Below are positions 1-8,980 of a stretch of DNA of 64,000 bases, in pieces. The stretch comes from JAHQVI01 sp963749875 (GTDB taxonomy: Bacteria > Pseudomonadota > Alphaproteobacteria > Rhizobiales > Rhodomicrobiaceae), in contig CAVVOX010000002.1 of the NCBI GenBank assembly GCA_963749875.1, positions 1,302,001-1,366,000 of the forward strand, written 5' to 3'. Positions within the stretch are counted from its first letter, which is position 1. Each line of letters opens with the position of its first letter. The notes below the pieces were generated by a model. The model saw only the letters and a program-made list of their open reading frames with translations, made no database searches and was not told the DNA's origin. Position numbers and translations under genes: made by a program.

Positions 1-145
1 AAATTGCACTCGCCGCCCCGCCTGGGCGTTCGAGGCAGCGATCGACGGATCGCCAGGCCGGCCATTGATCTGGCGACACGCGGCTTGATTATCCAGCTTT
101 TGCCCAGCAGTATATTGGCGATGTGACCTCGGCTGTGGGAGGACC
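1..145 (+). other. Left edge, possible 3' end of an upstream gene
   Basis: Frame 1 is open from the first base to a TGA at 124-126 (41 codons), so this could be the tail of a gene whose body lies outside the window. The other forward frames are short as well. Nothing in the translated tail is recognisable, so the call rests only on openness and on closeness to the next gene. Confidence 0.2.
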
Positions 146-1066
146 ATGAAAATTGCCGTGATGGGCGCCGGCGCGCTCGGGTGCTATTTTGGCGGCCGGC
201 TGGCGCAGGCCGGTCTTGAGACCGCATTCATTGCGCGCGGGGCCCATCTCGAGGCTCTCCAGCGCGACGGGTTGTTTATCGAAAGCCCGCTGGGCAACGC
301 GCATATCACGCCGGTTACGGCAACGGACGACCCAGCAGCGGTCGGGCCCGTCGACCTTGTTCTGTTCCTCGTCAAGCTCTACGACACGGAAAGCGCGGCG
401 CGCCAGATGGCGCCGCTCTTAGGCCCGCAGACGGCGGTCATCTCTTTTCAGAATGGGATCGAGGCCTGGGAGCGCATCGGTCGGATCGTCGGCATGGATC
501 GCGTCATCGGCGGCACCGCCTTCATTCCCGCGGACATCCGCGCGCCGGGCATTGTCCGCCACAACGGCCCCTTTGCGCGTCTGACCATCGGCGAGTTCGA
601 CGGGCGTCAATCCGCGCGATGCGAAGCCATTCGCGAGGCCTTCATGCGCGCAAATGTCAATATTGCCGTCGTCGAAGATATTCAGGTGAAGATCTGGGAG
701 AAATTCATTGTGCTGAGCGCCCTCAGCGGCGTAACGACGCTCACGCGCCTGCCGATCGGCAATATTCTGGGCGATGCGCTGTGTGCGGAGCTTTTTGCCG
801 CCGCTATCGAGGAGACCTCGGCTGTCGGCAAAGCGGCGTGCCCCGATCTGCCGGATGACGCGGCGGCGACGGCAATGACGGCCGTGCGCGGCTTTCCCAA
901 GCCTATGCGCGCCTCGATGCTCGACGATCTGGAACGCGGCAAGCGGCTGGAACTCAACGATCTGAGCGGGGCCGTCGTTCGCTTTGGCGAAAAATTCGGC
1001 GTTGCGACCCCGGTGCACCGCACGATCCTGCAGGCCCTGCATCCGTACGGTCAGGGGCGCAAATGA
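146..1066 (+). CDS. panE: Ketopantoate reductase family protein (PanE/ApbA)
   Basis: This 306-residue protein matches the 2-dehydropantoate 2-reductase family, which reduces ketopantoate to pantoate with NADPH for coenzyme A synthesis, or acts on other 2-oxo acids in catabolic paralogues. The N-terminal Rossmann fold shows MGAGALGCYFGGRLA at residues 6-20. The SFQNGIEAW segment near residue 105 carries the conserved Asn. The C-terminal helical domain has KIWEKFIVLSALSGVTT with the catalytic Lys near residue 183, and RLELNDLSGAVV with the conserved acidic residue. The start follows GGGAGGACC. It stands alone before a 489-base gap, with no pan genes beside it. Next to sugar-acid operons it may be a catabolic paralogue; the exact substrate cannot be read. 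Confidence 0.85.
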   Translation: MKIAVMGAGALGCYFGGRLAQAGLETAFIARGAHLEALQRDGLFIESPLGNAHITPVTATDDPAAVGPVDLVLFLVKLYDTESAARQMAPLLGPQTAVISFQNGIEAWERIGRIVGMDRVIGGTAFIPADIRAPGIVRHNGPFARLTIGEFDGRQSARCEAIREAFMRANVNIAVVEDIQVKIWEKFIVLSALSGVTTLTRLPIGNILGDALCAELFAAAIEETSAVGKAACPDLPDDAAATAMTAVRGFPKPMRASMLDDLERGKRLELNDLSGAVVRFGEKFGVATPVHRTILQALHPYGQGRK

Positions 1067-1555
1067 GCAGGGGAGTGCGCCGCCGGACGGAGCAAAGCGG
1101 AGAGCCGGTGCCTATCGGCATATCAGCAACCTCGATGCATAACGGATAGAGAATTGGGCGCCGGATCCCCGCATCAAGTGCGGGCAGGCAAGTCCGGCGC
1201 GACGGGAAGTATTTCGGACGAATTCCCTCAACGCTGATCCTGCATTCGGTGAGAATGCAGGACCTGGGGTCCGTGAACAATTACCTGAGTGCAATCACAA
1301 TAGCAGCGAGGGTGATTGTCCACGGACTCCAGCGAGGAAAATGCGAGCATGCCCGCGGTCCTCGACTGAATCAGCGATAGTAGGCAGGGACGAACCAGTT
1401 CAAGCCAGGCTCATTCCAAAGTGAAGCACAAGCAAATTAGTCTAAGAAATTCTTGACGATCTGCCGTCTCCGGCTAAAAATCCAGATCCGAAAATTATAG
1501 AGCTCCCGCCCTTTCGAGTTTGGCGGGGAGCCAACTTTGACAGGGGGAAACAAGG
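1067..1555. other. Intergenic region with nested hairpin, no gene seen
   Basis: No credible coding frame is present in these 489 bases. The region contains a nested inverted repeat at 1158-1200 and the leader of the TAXI gene. Its AT content rises sharply after about 1420, matching the AT-rich gene that follows. A purine-rich AGGGGG before the ATG at 1556 is a plausible ribosome binding site. Confidence 0.5.
1158..1200. repeat. Nested inverted repeat (dispersed-repeat type)
   Basis: Outer arms GCGCCGGA (1158-1165) and TCCGGCGC (1193-1200) enclose inner arms CCCGCA (1168-1173) and TGCGGG (1179-1184), so the segment can fold into a two-stem hairpin. It resembles short palindromic repeats scattered between genes in Hyphomicrobiales genomes. 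No poly-T follows, so a terminator role is not clear. Confidence 0.5.
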
Positions 1556-2746
1556 ATGGCGATACTGCGTGTATTTGGGTTGATATTTGGCGTCTTGATG
1601 GCTTCGCTCCTAACCATTGGGACCGTCGCGGCGCAGAACCCTCAAAATATTCGAAGCAAATATCAGGATGAGAAGGAATTAGCCAACGCATCAACTGTTA
1701 CAATCATTTCGTCTTCAATTTCGAGTACATACACAAGATTTGCGCAGGACATTCAAAATGTGCTTGATGACAAGACGGAAGGCGGGCTGCGTGTGCTTCC
1801 TATATTAGGGAGCGGTGGCGGACAAAATATTCATGATATGCTATTCCTCAAAGGCGTCGACATGGGCATAACCGACGCTGCCTATCTTAATTACTATAAG
1901 AAAAAAGATCCGGTTCTGTACGCCAATATCGAATCGCGGATTAATTATATATGCAAATTACTCAACGCCGAGTTCCATTTGCTTGTTCCAAACTCTATTA
2001 AAAGCTATGAAGATTTGCGAGGGAAGAAAGTCAGTTTCTGGAAAAAGCTAAGCATTACATCGCTTGCGTCGGGAACGATTTTCGACACGCTCGGCATTGA
2101 GGTCGAACCGGTTTACCTCGACAATGCCGCAGCGATCGAAAAAATGCGCAAGGGCGAGATTTCGGGAGTCGCGCGGATGAGCGGGGCCCCCCATAATGAC
2201 TATAATCACGTGACGCCAAAAGACGGTTTTCATCTGTTGAGCTTGGATCAGGAAATCATCTCCGGCAGCAAATATGAAAACCTCATGGATACCTACCTCC
2301 CTGCAACGCTCACAAGCACCCAATACCCGGGACTGGTCCCCGAAAACAAGGATGTGCAAACAGTTGCCACCATCATCGTGCTGGGAGTGTATAATTGGCC
2401 AGCAGGATCCGAGCGCTATCAGAAGGTTGCGAAATTTGTGCAGGGGTTCTTCGACAATATCGATAAATTTCATGATCCGGCGCGGCATCCGAAATGGGTC
2501 AATGTGAACATTGCGGCAAAGGTATCGGGCTGGCACCGCTTCAAACCTGCGCAAGAATGGCTCGATAACAAATTGCGCACTGGCGGGCTTGTCGAACAAC
2601 CTCTGAAACTGAAGTACGCCTTTAGAGCGTTTATGAAGGACTATATTGCAAAATCAGGAGGCGTGCCTAAGGACGCAACCGATCAGGAAGCTTTCTTCCA
2701 GGCGTTCTCTAAATGGTTGATCGCCCAAGGGCTTGAAAACCGTTAA
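1556..2746 (+). CDS. TAXI-family TRAP transporter solute-binding protein
   Basis: The 396-residue protein looks like a TAXI-type periplasmic receptor of TRAP transporters. A signal peptide (hydrophobic residues 7-26, ending TVAAQ) is followed by a binding fold with the family-like SSISSTYTRFAQDIQN near residue 55, GSGGGQNIHDML near 85 and GVDMGITDAAYL near 100. TAXI receptors feed a fused DctQM membrane protein, but no such gene lies within the window, so this receptor is orphan here. Its base composition is much more AT-rich than its neighbours and its codon use differs (many AAA, ATT, AAT), which suggests acquisition by transfer. The ligand cannot be predicted. The start is the ATG after an AGGGGGAAACAAGG leader. 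Confidence 0.75.
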   Translation: MAILRVFGLIFGVLMASLLTIGTVAAQNPQNIRSKYQDEKELANASTVTIISSSISSTYTRFAQDIQNVLDDKTEGGLRVLPILGSGGGQNIHDMLFLKGVDMGITDAAYLNYYKKKDPVLYANIESRINYICKLLNAEFHLLVPNSIKSYEDLRGKKVSFWKKLSITSLASGTIFDTLGIEVEPVYLDNAAAIEKMRKGEISGVARMSGAPHNDYNHVTPKDGFHLLSLDQEIISGSKYENLMDTYLPATLTSTQYPGLVPENKDVQTVATIIVLGVYNWPAGSERYQKVAKFVQGFFDNIDKFHDPARHPKWVNVNIAAKVSGWHRFKPAQEWLDNKLRTGGLVEQPLKLKYAFRAFMKDYIAKSGGVPKDATDQEAFFQAFSKWLIAQGLENR

Positions 2747-2838
2747 GCCGCTCGCAGAAAGTGGTGCCGACTCGCATGCCGCGACTTCGCGCTTGCGGTC
2801 GGGAATTTTGGTAGCGCCCTAAAGAAGAGATCACTATC

Positions 2839-2862
2839 GCTTTGGGCAAATTTGCCCAAAGC
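2839..2862. repeat. 24-bp perfect palindrome
   Basis: The sequence from 2839 to 2862 is its own reverse complement, with arms GCTTTGGGCAAA and TTTGCCCAAAGC. It sits about 90 bases downstream of the TAXI stop and 65 bases before a second inverted repeat. Together they make a composite intergenic repeat block at roughly 2750-2985. It could act as a transcription end signal, though no T-run follows. Confidence 0.6.
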
Positions 2863-2926
2863 ATCTATTGCGTGTTTGCCACGCCGACGACTCCGAAGCG
2901 CTGCTTTCAAGTTTTTTGGGGGAGCT

Positions 2927-2980
2927 AGATCAACTTGACCTCGTTCAAGTGGAATCACTTGGACGAGGTCAAGTTGATCT
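2927..2980. repeat. Long inverted repeat, member of a family with 61103-61152
   Basis: Two 24-base arms (2927-2950 and 2957-2980) separated by six bases are inverted copies with one mismatch; the left arm begins AGATCAACTTGACCTCGTTC. A related copy with a four-base deletion in one arm lies at 61103-61152. Two members in 64 kb point to a dispersed palindromic element rather than a gene-specific structure. Confidence 0.75.
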
Positions 2981-3032
2981 ATTTCAAGAGACGAGCGCAA
3001 CTGTTCCCGCGTCCAATTGGACGCGCGTTGCG

Positions 3033-3308
3033 CTACTCGCGCCGCTCGCGCAACACGTCACGCATCGTACCGGCAACCATGCCGGGCAGGTCGCTGCGGA
3101 GGTCCGTGAGCCCGGACTCAAGACGCGTAAGCTGGCTGTCCATGCTGTCCAGCCACGCATTGATGCGCTCTAGCCGCTGCGAGTGCTCATCCTGGACGTA
3201 GGCGATGCGGCCCAGCGTTGAGGCCATCCACTTTTGCGTTTCCGCGGTTTCCTTCTGCGCGGCCTCAAGCACCGTTACACGCCGCTCCAGCTCTTCGATC
3301 GTCGTCAT
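3033..3308 (-). CDS. Small coiled-coil protein of unknown function
   Basis: The 91-residue frame starts at an ATG on the minus strand and encodes a charged, helix-rich protein without signal peptide or membrane segment. MTTIEELERRVTVLEAAQKE shows heptad spacing of hydrophobic residues. A second helical stretch (LERINAWLDSMDSQLTRLES) continues the pattern, so a coiled coil is likely over most of the length. The C-terminus ends RDVLRERRE. It faces away from the isomerase operon and shares no operon. The family is not recognised; proteins of this look are often small phage-related or structural proteins. Confidence 0.55.
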   Translation of the reverse strand: MTTIEELERRVTVLEAAQKETAETQKWMASTLGRIAYVQDEHSQRLERINAWLDSMDSQLTRLESGLTDLRSDLPGMVAGTMRDVLRERRE

Positions 3309-3485
3309 TCCCCAGCTTCCTAAAACTGTTTGCGCGGACGGTACCGCCTGGGCGAGCGCGGGTCAATGTTGCGTTAATGATCAGCGCGCCGGGGCGTGAG
3401 TATCCGCACCTATCGGCGGGTTGACCGCGTCTTGACCAAGACGCGCAACAAAATCTTGCCTAGAAACGCCGAAAAAGGTATCAAA

Positions 3486-3498
3486 CAACTAGTTGGTT
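3486..3498. promoter_or_regulatory. Putative TetR-type operator before the isomerase operon
   Basis: The 12-mer AACTAGTTGGTT (3487-3498) contains the perfect palindrome CAACTAGTTG (3486-3495). It matches 11 of 12 bases with AACCAGTTGGTT at 9696-9707, which precedes the transporter operon. A TetR regulator gene lies between the two operons. The site ends 13 bases before the ATG at 3512, so a bound repressor would block either transcription or ribosome loading. The assignment to the TetR protein is inference. Confidence 0.55.
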
Positions 3499-3511
3499 AG
3501 AAAGATTGCCT

Positions 3512-4342
3512 ATGCGAATTTCCCTTTGCAGTGAAGTCATCGGCCAGTTGGAATTCGCGGCGCAATGCGATCTGGCGGCGGCGCTCGGCTATGACGGGCT
3601 CGAAATTGCGCCTGTGACACTGGCGAAAGATCCGCGCCTGATCTCTGCCGAACAGCGGACCATGATGAGGCGCGCGGCGGAGACCGCCCGCATCGCGCTC
3701 ACGGGGCTGCATTGGCTGATGGTCATGCCGCCGGGGCTTTCCATCACGTCTTCCGATCCGTCGATTCGCCGGAATTCCCTCGAAGTCATACGGTCATTGG
3801 TCGACCTTTGCGCGGAACTGGGAGGAAGCGTTCTGGTTCACGGCTCGCCCGATCAGCGGCGGCTGCCGGAGGGGCCGGAAGCCGAAACAGCCCGTAAGCT
3901 TGGCATCGAGGCTATGGCCGTTGCGGCTGAGGCTGCGGAAAAGGCCGGCGTCATTTATTGCCTTGAGCCCCTTTCCCCGGATCAGACCAATTTCGTGACA
4001 AGCGTTGCCGAGGCCGTGGAGATCGTCGATCAGATCGGCTCGCCGGCACTCAGGACGATGATCGATACGAGCGCGGCGGGCCGTGGAGAGATTGAGCCTG
4101 TCGCAGATCTCATTCGCCGCTGGCTGCCGGATAAGCGCGTGGTGCACATCCATTTGAACGATACCAACCGGCGCGCGCCGGGGCAGGGGGGTGACGACTT
4201 CCCCGAGATCATGCGCGCGCTCAAAGATGTCGGTTATGACGGGATTGCCGGGGTGGAGCCGTTTATTTACGACCCTGACGGCCCAACCGTCGCGGCTCGC
4301 GCCATCGGCTATATTCAGGGCCTGCGGGAGGCGCTTGGATGA
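3512..4342 (+). CDS. Sugar phosphate isomerase/epimerase (xylose-isomerase-like TIM barrel)
   Basis: The protein of about 276 residues belongs to the AP-endonuclease-2-like TIM-barrel family that isomerises or epimerises sugars and keto-sugars. Expected metal ligands are visible: Glu in YCLEPLSPDQTNF, Asp in MIDTSAAGRG, His in VVHIHLNDTN and Glu in IAGVEPFIYD. I chose the ATG at 3512 (MRISLCSEV) over an in-frame TTG six bases upstream because the Met-Arg-Ile start fits the first beta strand of the family. It is the first gene of a tightly packed operon, and its stop overlaps the next start by four bases. The exact sugar is unknown; the neighbours suggest a cyclic or oxidised sugar. Confidence 0.8.
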   Translation: MRISLCSEVIGQLEFAAQCDLAAALGYDGLEIAPVTLAKDPRLISAEQRTMMRRAAETARIALTGLHWLMVMPPGLSITSSDPSIRRNSLEVIRSLVDLCAELGGSVLVHGSPDQRRLPEGPEAETARKLGIEAMAVAAEAAEKAGVIYCLEPLSPDQTNFVTSVAEAVEIVDQIGSPALRTMIDTSAAGRGEIEPVADLIRRWLPDKRVVHIHLNDTNRRAPGQGGDDFPEIMRALKDVGYDGIAGVEPFIYDPDGPTVAARAIGYIQGLREALG

Positions 4343-5766
4343 CGGCCCCCAAGCTTTCCGTCAAGGAAATCCAGTGTTTCGAGCGAGATGTCAGCCTGAG
4401 GCTTCCTTTCCGGTTCGGCGCGGCCACTTTGCGGGAAGCGCCGCAAGCTTTCGTGCGCACCCATGTCCGTCTGGCCGATGGCCGCGAAGGATGGGGGATG
4501 GCCGCCGAGCTTATGGTGCCGAAATGGTTCGATAAGGACCCGGCGCTTTCAAACGAGCAGAATTTCGGCCAGCTTCGCCGCGCTTTGAAACTGTACGCAC
4601 AGGCCATCCATTTGGCGGGCGAGGATACGGCGTTCGGCCATCACGCGGCGCTCTACCGGCCTCATCTGGAGGCGGGCGGAGCGGCGGGACTGCCGGCGCT
4701 TGCGGCGGGCTTCGGCCCCGCCCTGATCGACCGCGCCGTGATGGATGCACTCTGCCGTATGGAAGGGGTGGCTTTTGCGGAAGCCGTCAATGCCAATTTG
4801 CCCGGCATCGATGCGCGCCTGACGCCGGATTTGCAGGGCTTCGACATCGATCGCTTTCTTGGCGAACGCCGCCCGTCGAACGCAATCGCCGCGCGCCATA
4901 CGGTCGGACTGATCGATCCCTTGACCGCCGACGATGTTGCGGAGAAGGACCGGCTGAATGACGGTCTGCCGGAAACGTTTGCCGAGGTCGTCCGAACCTA
5001 CGGCCATGAATGGTACAAGCTGAAAGTGTCAGGCGATCTCGCCTCCGATATCGAACGCTTGCAGGCCATCGCCGCCGTGCTCGATGCCAGCGGCATCGCC
5101 TATCGCACGACGCTGGACGGCAATGAGCAATTTGACGATGTCGATGCCGTCGCTACGCTGCTCGACGCCATGGACGCAGCTCCCGGCCTTGAAAGACTGC
5201 GTGCCTCGATCGCCTTTCTGGAGCAGCCGGTCCGCCGGGCGGCGGCGCTGGAGCGCGATGTCGGCCCGATCGCCCAGCGCCTGCCGGTGATCATCGACGA
5301 ATCCGACAGTGAAATCGATTCCTTCCTGAAGGCGCGGAATTGCGGCTATTCCGGCATTTCCTCGAAAAGCTGCAAGGGCTTCTACAAATCGCTGCTCAAT
5401 TTGGCGCGCTGCATTCATTGGCGTGCGGAAGGTCGCGGCGATTTTTTCATGAGTGGTGAGGATCTCACCTGCCAGGCGGGCCTCTCCGTGCAGCAGGATC
5501 TTGCGCTCGTCTCGCTTCTCGGCCTGGCCCATGTCGAGCGCAATGGCCATCACTTCGTGGATGGCATGGCCGGCGCACCCATCGAAGAGCAACGCCTCTT
5601 TCTTGAGGCGCATCCCGATCTTTACGCCGAAACCGGCGGGCGCGTGCGGCTGCGCATCACGAATGGTCAAATCGCAACCGGCTCACTGCAACAGCCGGGC
5701 TTCGGCTCAGCTGCAGAGCCGGATTGGTCGGCCATGCGGATGGTGACAGACAACAAGGAGCATTGA
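4339..5766 (+). CDS. Enolase-superfamily enzyme (mandelate racemase/muconate lactonizing type)
   Basis: This 475-residue protein carries enolase-superfamily barrel motifs. The Lys pair in WYKLKVSGD fits a KxK motif. LDGNEQ, FLEQP and VIIDESDSE give the three metal-binding acids on successive strands, and SSKSCKGFYKS supplies the opposing Lys. Members abstract a proton alpha to a carboxylate and then dehydrate, racemise or cycloisomerise, so a sugar-acid dehydratase is a fair guess. It is longer than the usual 370-400 residues, with extra sequence around residues 60-200. The start codon overlaps the preceding stop (ATGA), showing translational coupling. The specific reaction cannot be named. 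Confidence 0.75.
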   Translation: MTAPKLSVKEIQCFERDVSLRLPFRFGAATLREAPQAFVRTHVRLADGREGWGMAAELMVPKWFDKDPALSNEQNFGQLRRALKLYAQAIHLAGEDTAFGHHAALYRPHLEAGGAAGLPALAAGFGPALIDRAVMDALCRMEGVAFAEAVNANLPGIDARLTPDLQGFDIDRFLGERRPSNAIAARHTVGLIDPLTADDVAEKDRLNDGLPETFAEVVRTYGHEWYKLKVSGDLASDIERLQAIAAVLDASGIAYRTTLDGNEQFDDVDAVATLLDAMDAAPGLERLRASIAFLEQPVRRAAALERDVGPIAQRLPVIIDESDSEIDSFLKARNCGYSGISSKSCKGFYKSLLNLARCIHWRAEGRGDFFMSGEDLTCQAGLSVQQDLALVSLLGLAHVERNGHHFVDGMAGAPIEEQRLFLEAHPDLYAETGGRVRLRITNGQIATGSLQQPGFGSAAEPDWSAMRMVTDNKEH

Positions 5767-5768
5767 AC

Positions 5769-6920
5769 ATGTCAGAACGCCGTCTCGGTATCATCATGCA
5801 TGGCGTGACGGGGCGCATGGGGATGAACCAGCATCTCATTCGTTCGATCCTGGCGATCGGGGCGCAAGGCGGCGTTTTGCTCGGCAATGGCGACCGCGTG
5901 GTGCCGGATGTCATCCTGGTCGGGCGCAATGCCGAGAAGATCGAATCCCTTGCCAAACGGCATGGCATCGAACGCTGGACGGCGGATCTCGGACGGGCGC
6001 TCGCCAATCCGGATGACACGCTGTTTTTCGACGCGGCCTCGACGCAATTGCGCGGCGAGCTGCTGATCCGCGCCATGGAAGCCGGCAAGCATGTCTACTG
6101 CGAAAAGCCGATCGCGGAGACGTTGGAAGGCGCCCTTGAAATATGCCGGGTCGCCAAGCGCGCCGGCGTGAAGACCGGCGTCGTGCATGACAAGCTCTAT
6201 CTGCCCGGCCTGATAAAGCTGAAGAGGCTGCGCGATAGCGGCTTCTTCGGGCGCATTTTTTCAGTGCGCGGCGAGTTCGGCTACTGGGTGTTCGAAGGCG
6301 ACTGGCAAGCCGCGCAGCGTCCGAGCTGGAATTACCGCAAGGCTGACGGCGGCGGCATCATTCTCGATATGCTCTGCCATTGGCGCTATGTGCTCGACAA
6401 TATCGTTGCGCCGGTGAAGGCGGTGAGCTGTCTGGGCGCCAACCATATCCCGCGGCGCTGGGACGAGAACGGTCAGCCTTACGCCGCCGATGCCGACGAC
6501 GCAGCCTATGCCACCTTCCAGCTCGATGGCGGCATTATCGCGCAGATCAACAGTTCCTGGTGCACGCGCGTTCGCCGGGATGATCTCGTGACCTTCCATA
6601 TTGATGGCGAACTCGGCTCCGCCGTGGCCGGCTTGCATAAATGCCTGAGCCAATCGCGCGTCAATACGCCGAAACCCGTCTGGAATCCCGATCAGCCTCA
6701 GCCGCTCAACTTTTTCGACCATTGGGAGGAGGTGCCGGACAATACGGTGTTCGACAATGGTTTCAAGGCGCAGTGGGAAGCGTTCATCCGCCATCTCTGT
6801 GAGGGCGCACCCTGGAAATACACGCTGCTGGAAGGCGCCAAAGGCGTGCAGCTCGCCGAGCTGGGGCTGAAGAGCTGGGCCGAGCGGCGCTGGCTGGATG
6901 TGCCGGAATTGGAGGTCTGA
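5769..6920 (+). CDS. Gfo/Idh/MocA-family oxidoreductase
   Basis: The 383-residue NAD(P)-dependent dehydrogenase has an N-terminal Rossmann region (IIMHGVTGRMGMNQHLIRS) and the family motif CEKPIAETLE near residue 108. A C-terminal alpha/beta substrate domain follows, with HDKLYLPGLIKL. Such enzymes oxidise or reduce sugars, inositols and 3-keto-sugars. The ATG at 5769 is preferred to an upstream GTG because AAGGAG stands ten bases before it and it lies just two bases beyond the previous stop. Its position between an enolase-superfamily enzyme and DUF993 indicates that substrate oxidation is one step of the same pathway. Confidence 0.85.
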   Translation: MSERRLGIIMHGVTGRMGMNQHLIRSILAIGAQGGVLLGNGDRVVPDVILVGRNAEKIESLAKRHGIERWTADLGRALANPDDTLFFDAASTQLRGELLIRAMEAGKHVYCEKPIAETLEGALEICRVAKRAGVKTGVVHDKLYLPGLIKLKRLRDSGFFGRIFSVRGEFGYWVFEGDWQAAQRPSWNYRKADGGGIILDMLCHWRYVLDNIVAPVKAVSCLGANHIPRRWDENGQPYAADADDAAYATFQLDGGIIAQINSSWCTRVRRDDLVTFHIDGELGSAVAGLHKCLSQSRVNTPKPVWNPDQPQPLNFFDHWEEVPDNTVFDNGFKAQWEAFIRHLCEGAPWKYTLLEGAKGVQLAELGLKSWAERRWLDVPELEV

Positions 6921-6921
6921 C

Positions 6922-8091
6922 ATGGCCAGGCTTGTTTTGCCGACGCTCGCCGGGCGGCTGGAGCCTTATGAGACGGGGCGAGGCCGATCCTTTCCGCGGA
7001 AAGCCTCAGGGCCCTTCAACCGCATCGCCTATTCGGCGGCGCATGTCGTCTCCGATCCGCTCGCCGATTGCGATCCCTGGCTGACGGCCGCCATTGACTG
7101 GGACGCGACGCTCGCCTATCGCCGCCATCTCTGGTCGCTGGGGATGGGCGTCGCCGAGGCGATGGACACGGCACAGCGCGGCATGGGGCTGGACTGGGCG
7201 GCATCGCTCGAATTGATCCGCCGCTCGGTCGATGCGGCAAGGGACTTCGAAGGCGAGGCTTTGCTTGCAAGTGGTGCGGGGACGGATCATCTTGCGCCAT
7301 CGCCTTCGCTGAACATCGATGATGTCATCGTCGCTTATGAGGAGCAATGCTCGGCGGTGCAGGAAGCCGGTGGCCGCATCATCCTGATGGCGAGCCGGGC
7401 GCTTGCGGCCTGTGCGAAGTCGCCGGACGACTACGCCGCCGTCTATCGCCGCGTTCTCGCAAATGTCGAGCATCCGGTGATCATTCACTGGCTCGGCGAA
7501 ATGTTCGATCCGGCGCTCGAAGGCTATTGGGGCGGTAGGGATCATATGGCGGCGATGGAGACCTGCCTTGCCGTGCTGGAGGAGAATGCGGCCAAGATCG
7601 ATGGCATCAAGATCTCGCTGCTCGACGACCAAAAAGAGATCGTCATGCGCCGCCGTCTGCCGAAAGGCATGCGCATGTATACGGGGGACGATTTCAACTA
7701 CCCGGCCTTGATCGCTGGCGATGAGGATGGATATTCCGATGCGCTATTGGGCATTTTCGATGCGATTGCCCCGGCGGCGAGCGCCGCGCTCTCCGCTCTG
7801 GCGCGCGGCGATAGGGGCGAGTTCGATGCTATTCTCGAACCCACCGTGCCGCTCTCCCGCCACATCTTCAAGGCGCCTACGCGCTTCTATAAGACGGGCG
7901 TCGTGTTCATGGCCTATCTGAATGGCCATCAATCGCATTTCACCATGGTCGGCGGTCAGGAAAGCGCGCGCTCGGCCTTGCATCTGGCCGAGCTTTTCCG
8001 TCTCGCGGATCGGGCGGGCCTCGTCGACGATCCGGATCGAGCGGCGGCGCGCATGCGGCTGATCATGGCGGTGCGCGGCGTGGAGAGCTGA
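6922..8091 (+). CDS. DUF993 family protein (DHDPS-like TIM barrel)
   Basis: The 389-residue protein resembles the DUF993 family, annotated broadly as related to dihydrodipicolinate synthase, whose members use a TIM barrel for aldol-type chemistry. Recognisable stretches are FNRIAYSAAHVVSDPL near residue 35, IILMASRALAACAKSP near 155 and DGIKISLLDDQKEIVMRRRL near 230, where the Lys in GIKIS could be a Schiff-base residue. I chose ATG 6922 (GGAGGT upstream) over a GTG eight codons earlier. DUF993 genes commonly sit with Gfo/Idh/MocA dehydrogenases and TIM-barrel isomerases, as here, but I know of no biochemical assignment. An aldolase or lyase releasing a small acid is the working guess. Confidence 0.75.
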   Translation: MARLVLPTLAGRLEPYETGRGRSFPRKASGPFNRIAYSAAHVVSDPLADCDPWLTAAIDWDATLAYRRHLWSLGMGVAEAMDTAQRGMGLDWAASLELIRRSVDAARDFEGEALLASGAGTDHLAPSPSLNIDDVIVAYEEQCSAVQEAGGRIILMASRALAACAKSPDDYAAVYRRVLANVEHPVIIHWLGEMFDPALEGYWGGRDHMAAMETCLAVLEENAAKIDGIKISLLDDQKEIVMRRRLPKGMRMYTGDDFNYPALIAGDEDGYSDALLGIFDAIAPAASAALSALARGDRGEFDAILEPTVPLSRHIFKAPTRFYKTGVVFMAYLNGHQSHFTMVGGQESARSALHLAELFRLADRAGLVDDPDRAAARMRLIMAVRGVES

Positions 8092-8092
8092 G

Positions 8093-8920
8093 ATGGGCGT
8101 CCCCGCCGAGCGCCTCTCGCTCAACACGGCGACGGTCCGCAAGCGCTGGAATTTGCGGCAATGTATCGAAGGCTGCGCGCGCCATGGCCTAGGCGGCATT
8201 TCGCCCTGGCGCGACATGCTTGCGGAAATGGGCGTCGATGACGCTGCGAAGATGATTGCCGACAAGGGCCTGCGCGTGTCCGGGCTTTGCCGTGGCGGTA
8301 TGTTTCCTGCAACCGATGAGGCCGGGCTGCGGGCGGCGCTTGACGATAATCGCCGCGCCGTGGATGAAGCCGTGGCCATCGGGGCCGATTGTCTCGTCAT
8401 GGTGGTCGGCGGGCTGCCGCCGGGCTCGAAAGACATCGGGCTTGCGCGCCAGCAGGTGAGAGACGGGCTCGCGGCGACGCTCGATTATGCACGAACGGCG
8501 CAAATGCCGATCGCGATCGAGCCGCTCCATCCCATGTATGCCGCCGACCGCGCTTGCGTGAACACTCTGGGTCAGGCGCTCGACATCTGCGATGAGCTCG
8601 GCGAGGGCATCGGTGTGGCGCTCGATGTCTATCATGTTTGGTGGGATCCGGAGCTGAGCCGTCAGATTCAACGCGCCGGAAAAGCGCGAATTTATGCATT
8701 TCATGTCTGCGACTGGCTGGTGCCGACGAAAGACCTGCTTCTGGATCGCGGCATGATGGGTGACGGCGTCATCGACATCGCCAGCATTCGGCAAGAGGTT
8801 GAAGCTGTTGGATTTAATGGGCTGGTGGAGGTGGAGATATTTTCCAGTGGGGATTGGTGGCGCCGCGATCCGGACGACGTGTTGCGTATTATAATTGAGC
8901 GGGCTCAAACCGCTGTGTAG
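8093..8920 (+). CDS. Second sugar phosphate isomerase/epimerase (TIM barrel)
   Basis: This 275-residue protein is a paralogue of the first operon gene in fold but not close in sequence. Its metal-ligand motifs are IAIEPLHPMYAADRA (Glu), VALDVYHVWWDPEL (Asp and His), YAFHVCDWL (His) and LVEVEIFSSGDWWRRD (Glu). The WHVWWD-like segment is typical of the epimerase branch. It starts two bases after the DUF993 stop and closes the five-gene catabolic operon. Two different isomerases in one short operon imply two isomerisation steps, or one epimerase plus one dehydratase-like barrel. Confidence 0.8.
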   Translation: MGVPAERLSLNTATVRKRWNLRQCIEGCARHGLGGISPWRDMLAEMGVDDAAKMIADKGLRVSGLCRGGMFPATDEAGLRAALDDNRRAVDEAVAIGADCLVMVVGGLPPGSKDIGLARQQVRDGLAATLDYARTAQMPIAIEPLHPMYAADRACVNTLGQALDICDELGEGIGVALDVYHVWWDPELSRQIQRAGKARIYAFHVCDWLVPTKDLLLDRGMMGDGVIDIASIRQEVEAVGFNGLVEVEIFSSGDWWRRDPDDVLRIIIERAQTAV

Positions 8921-8980
8921 ACCGGGGGAGCGGCCTCGACGGGAAGCGCAATCGCGCCGGATGAAGAAGGAGACAGCCGG

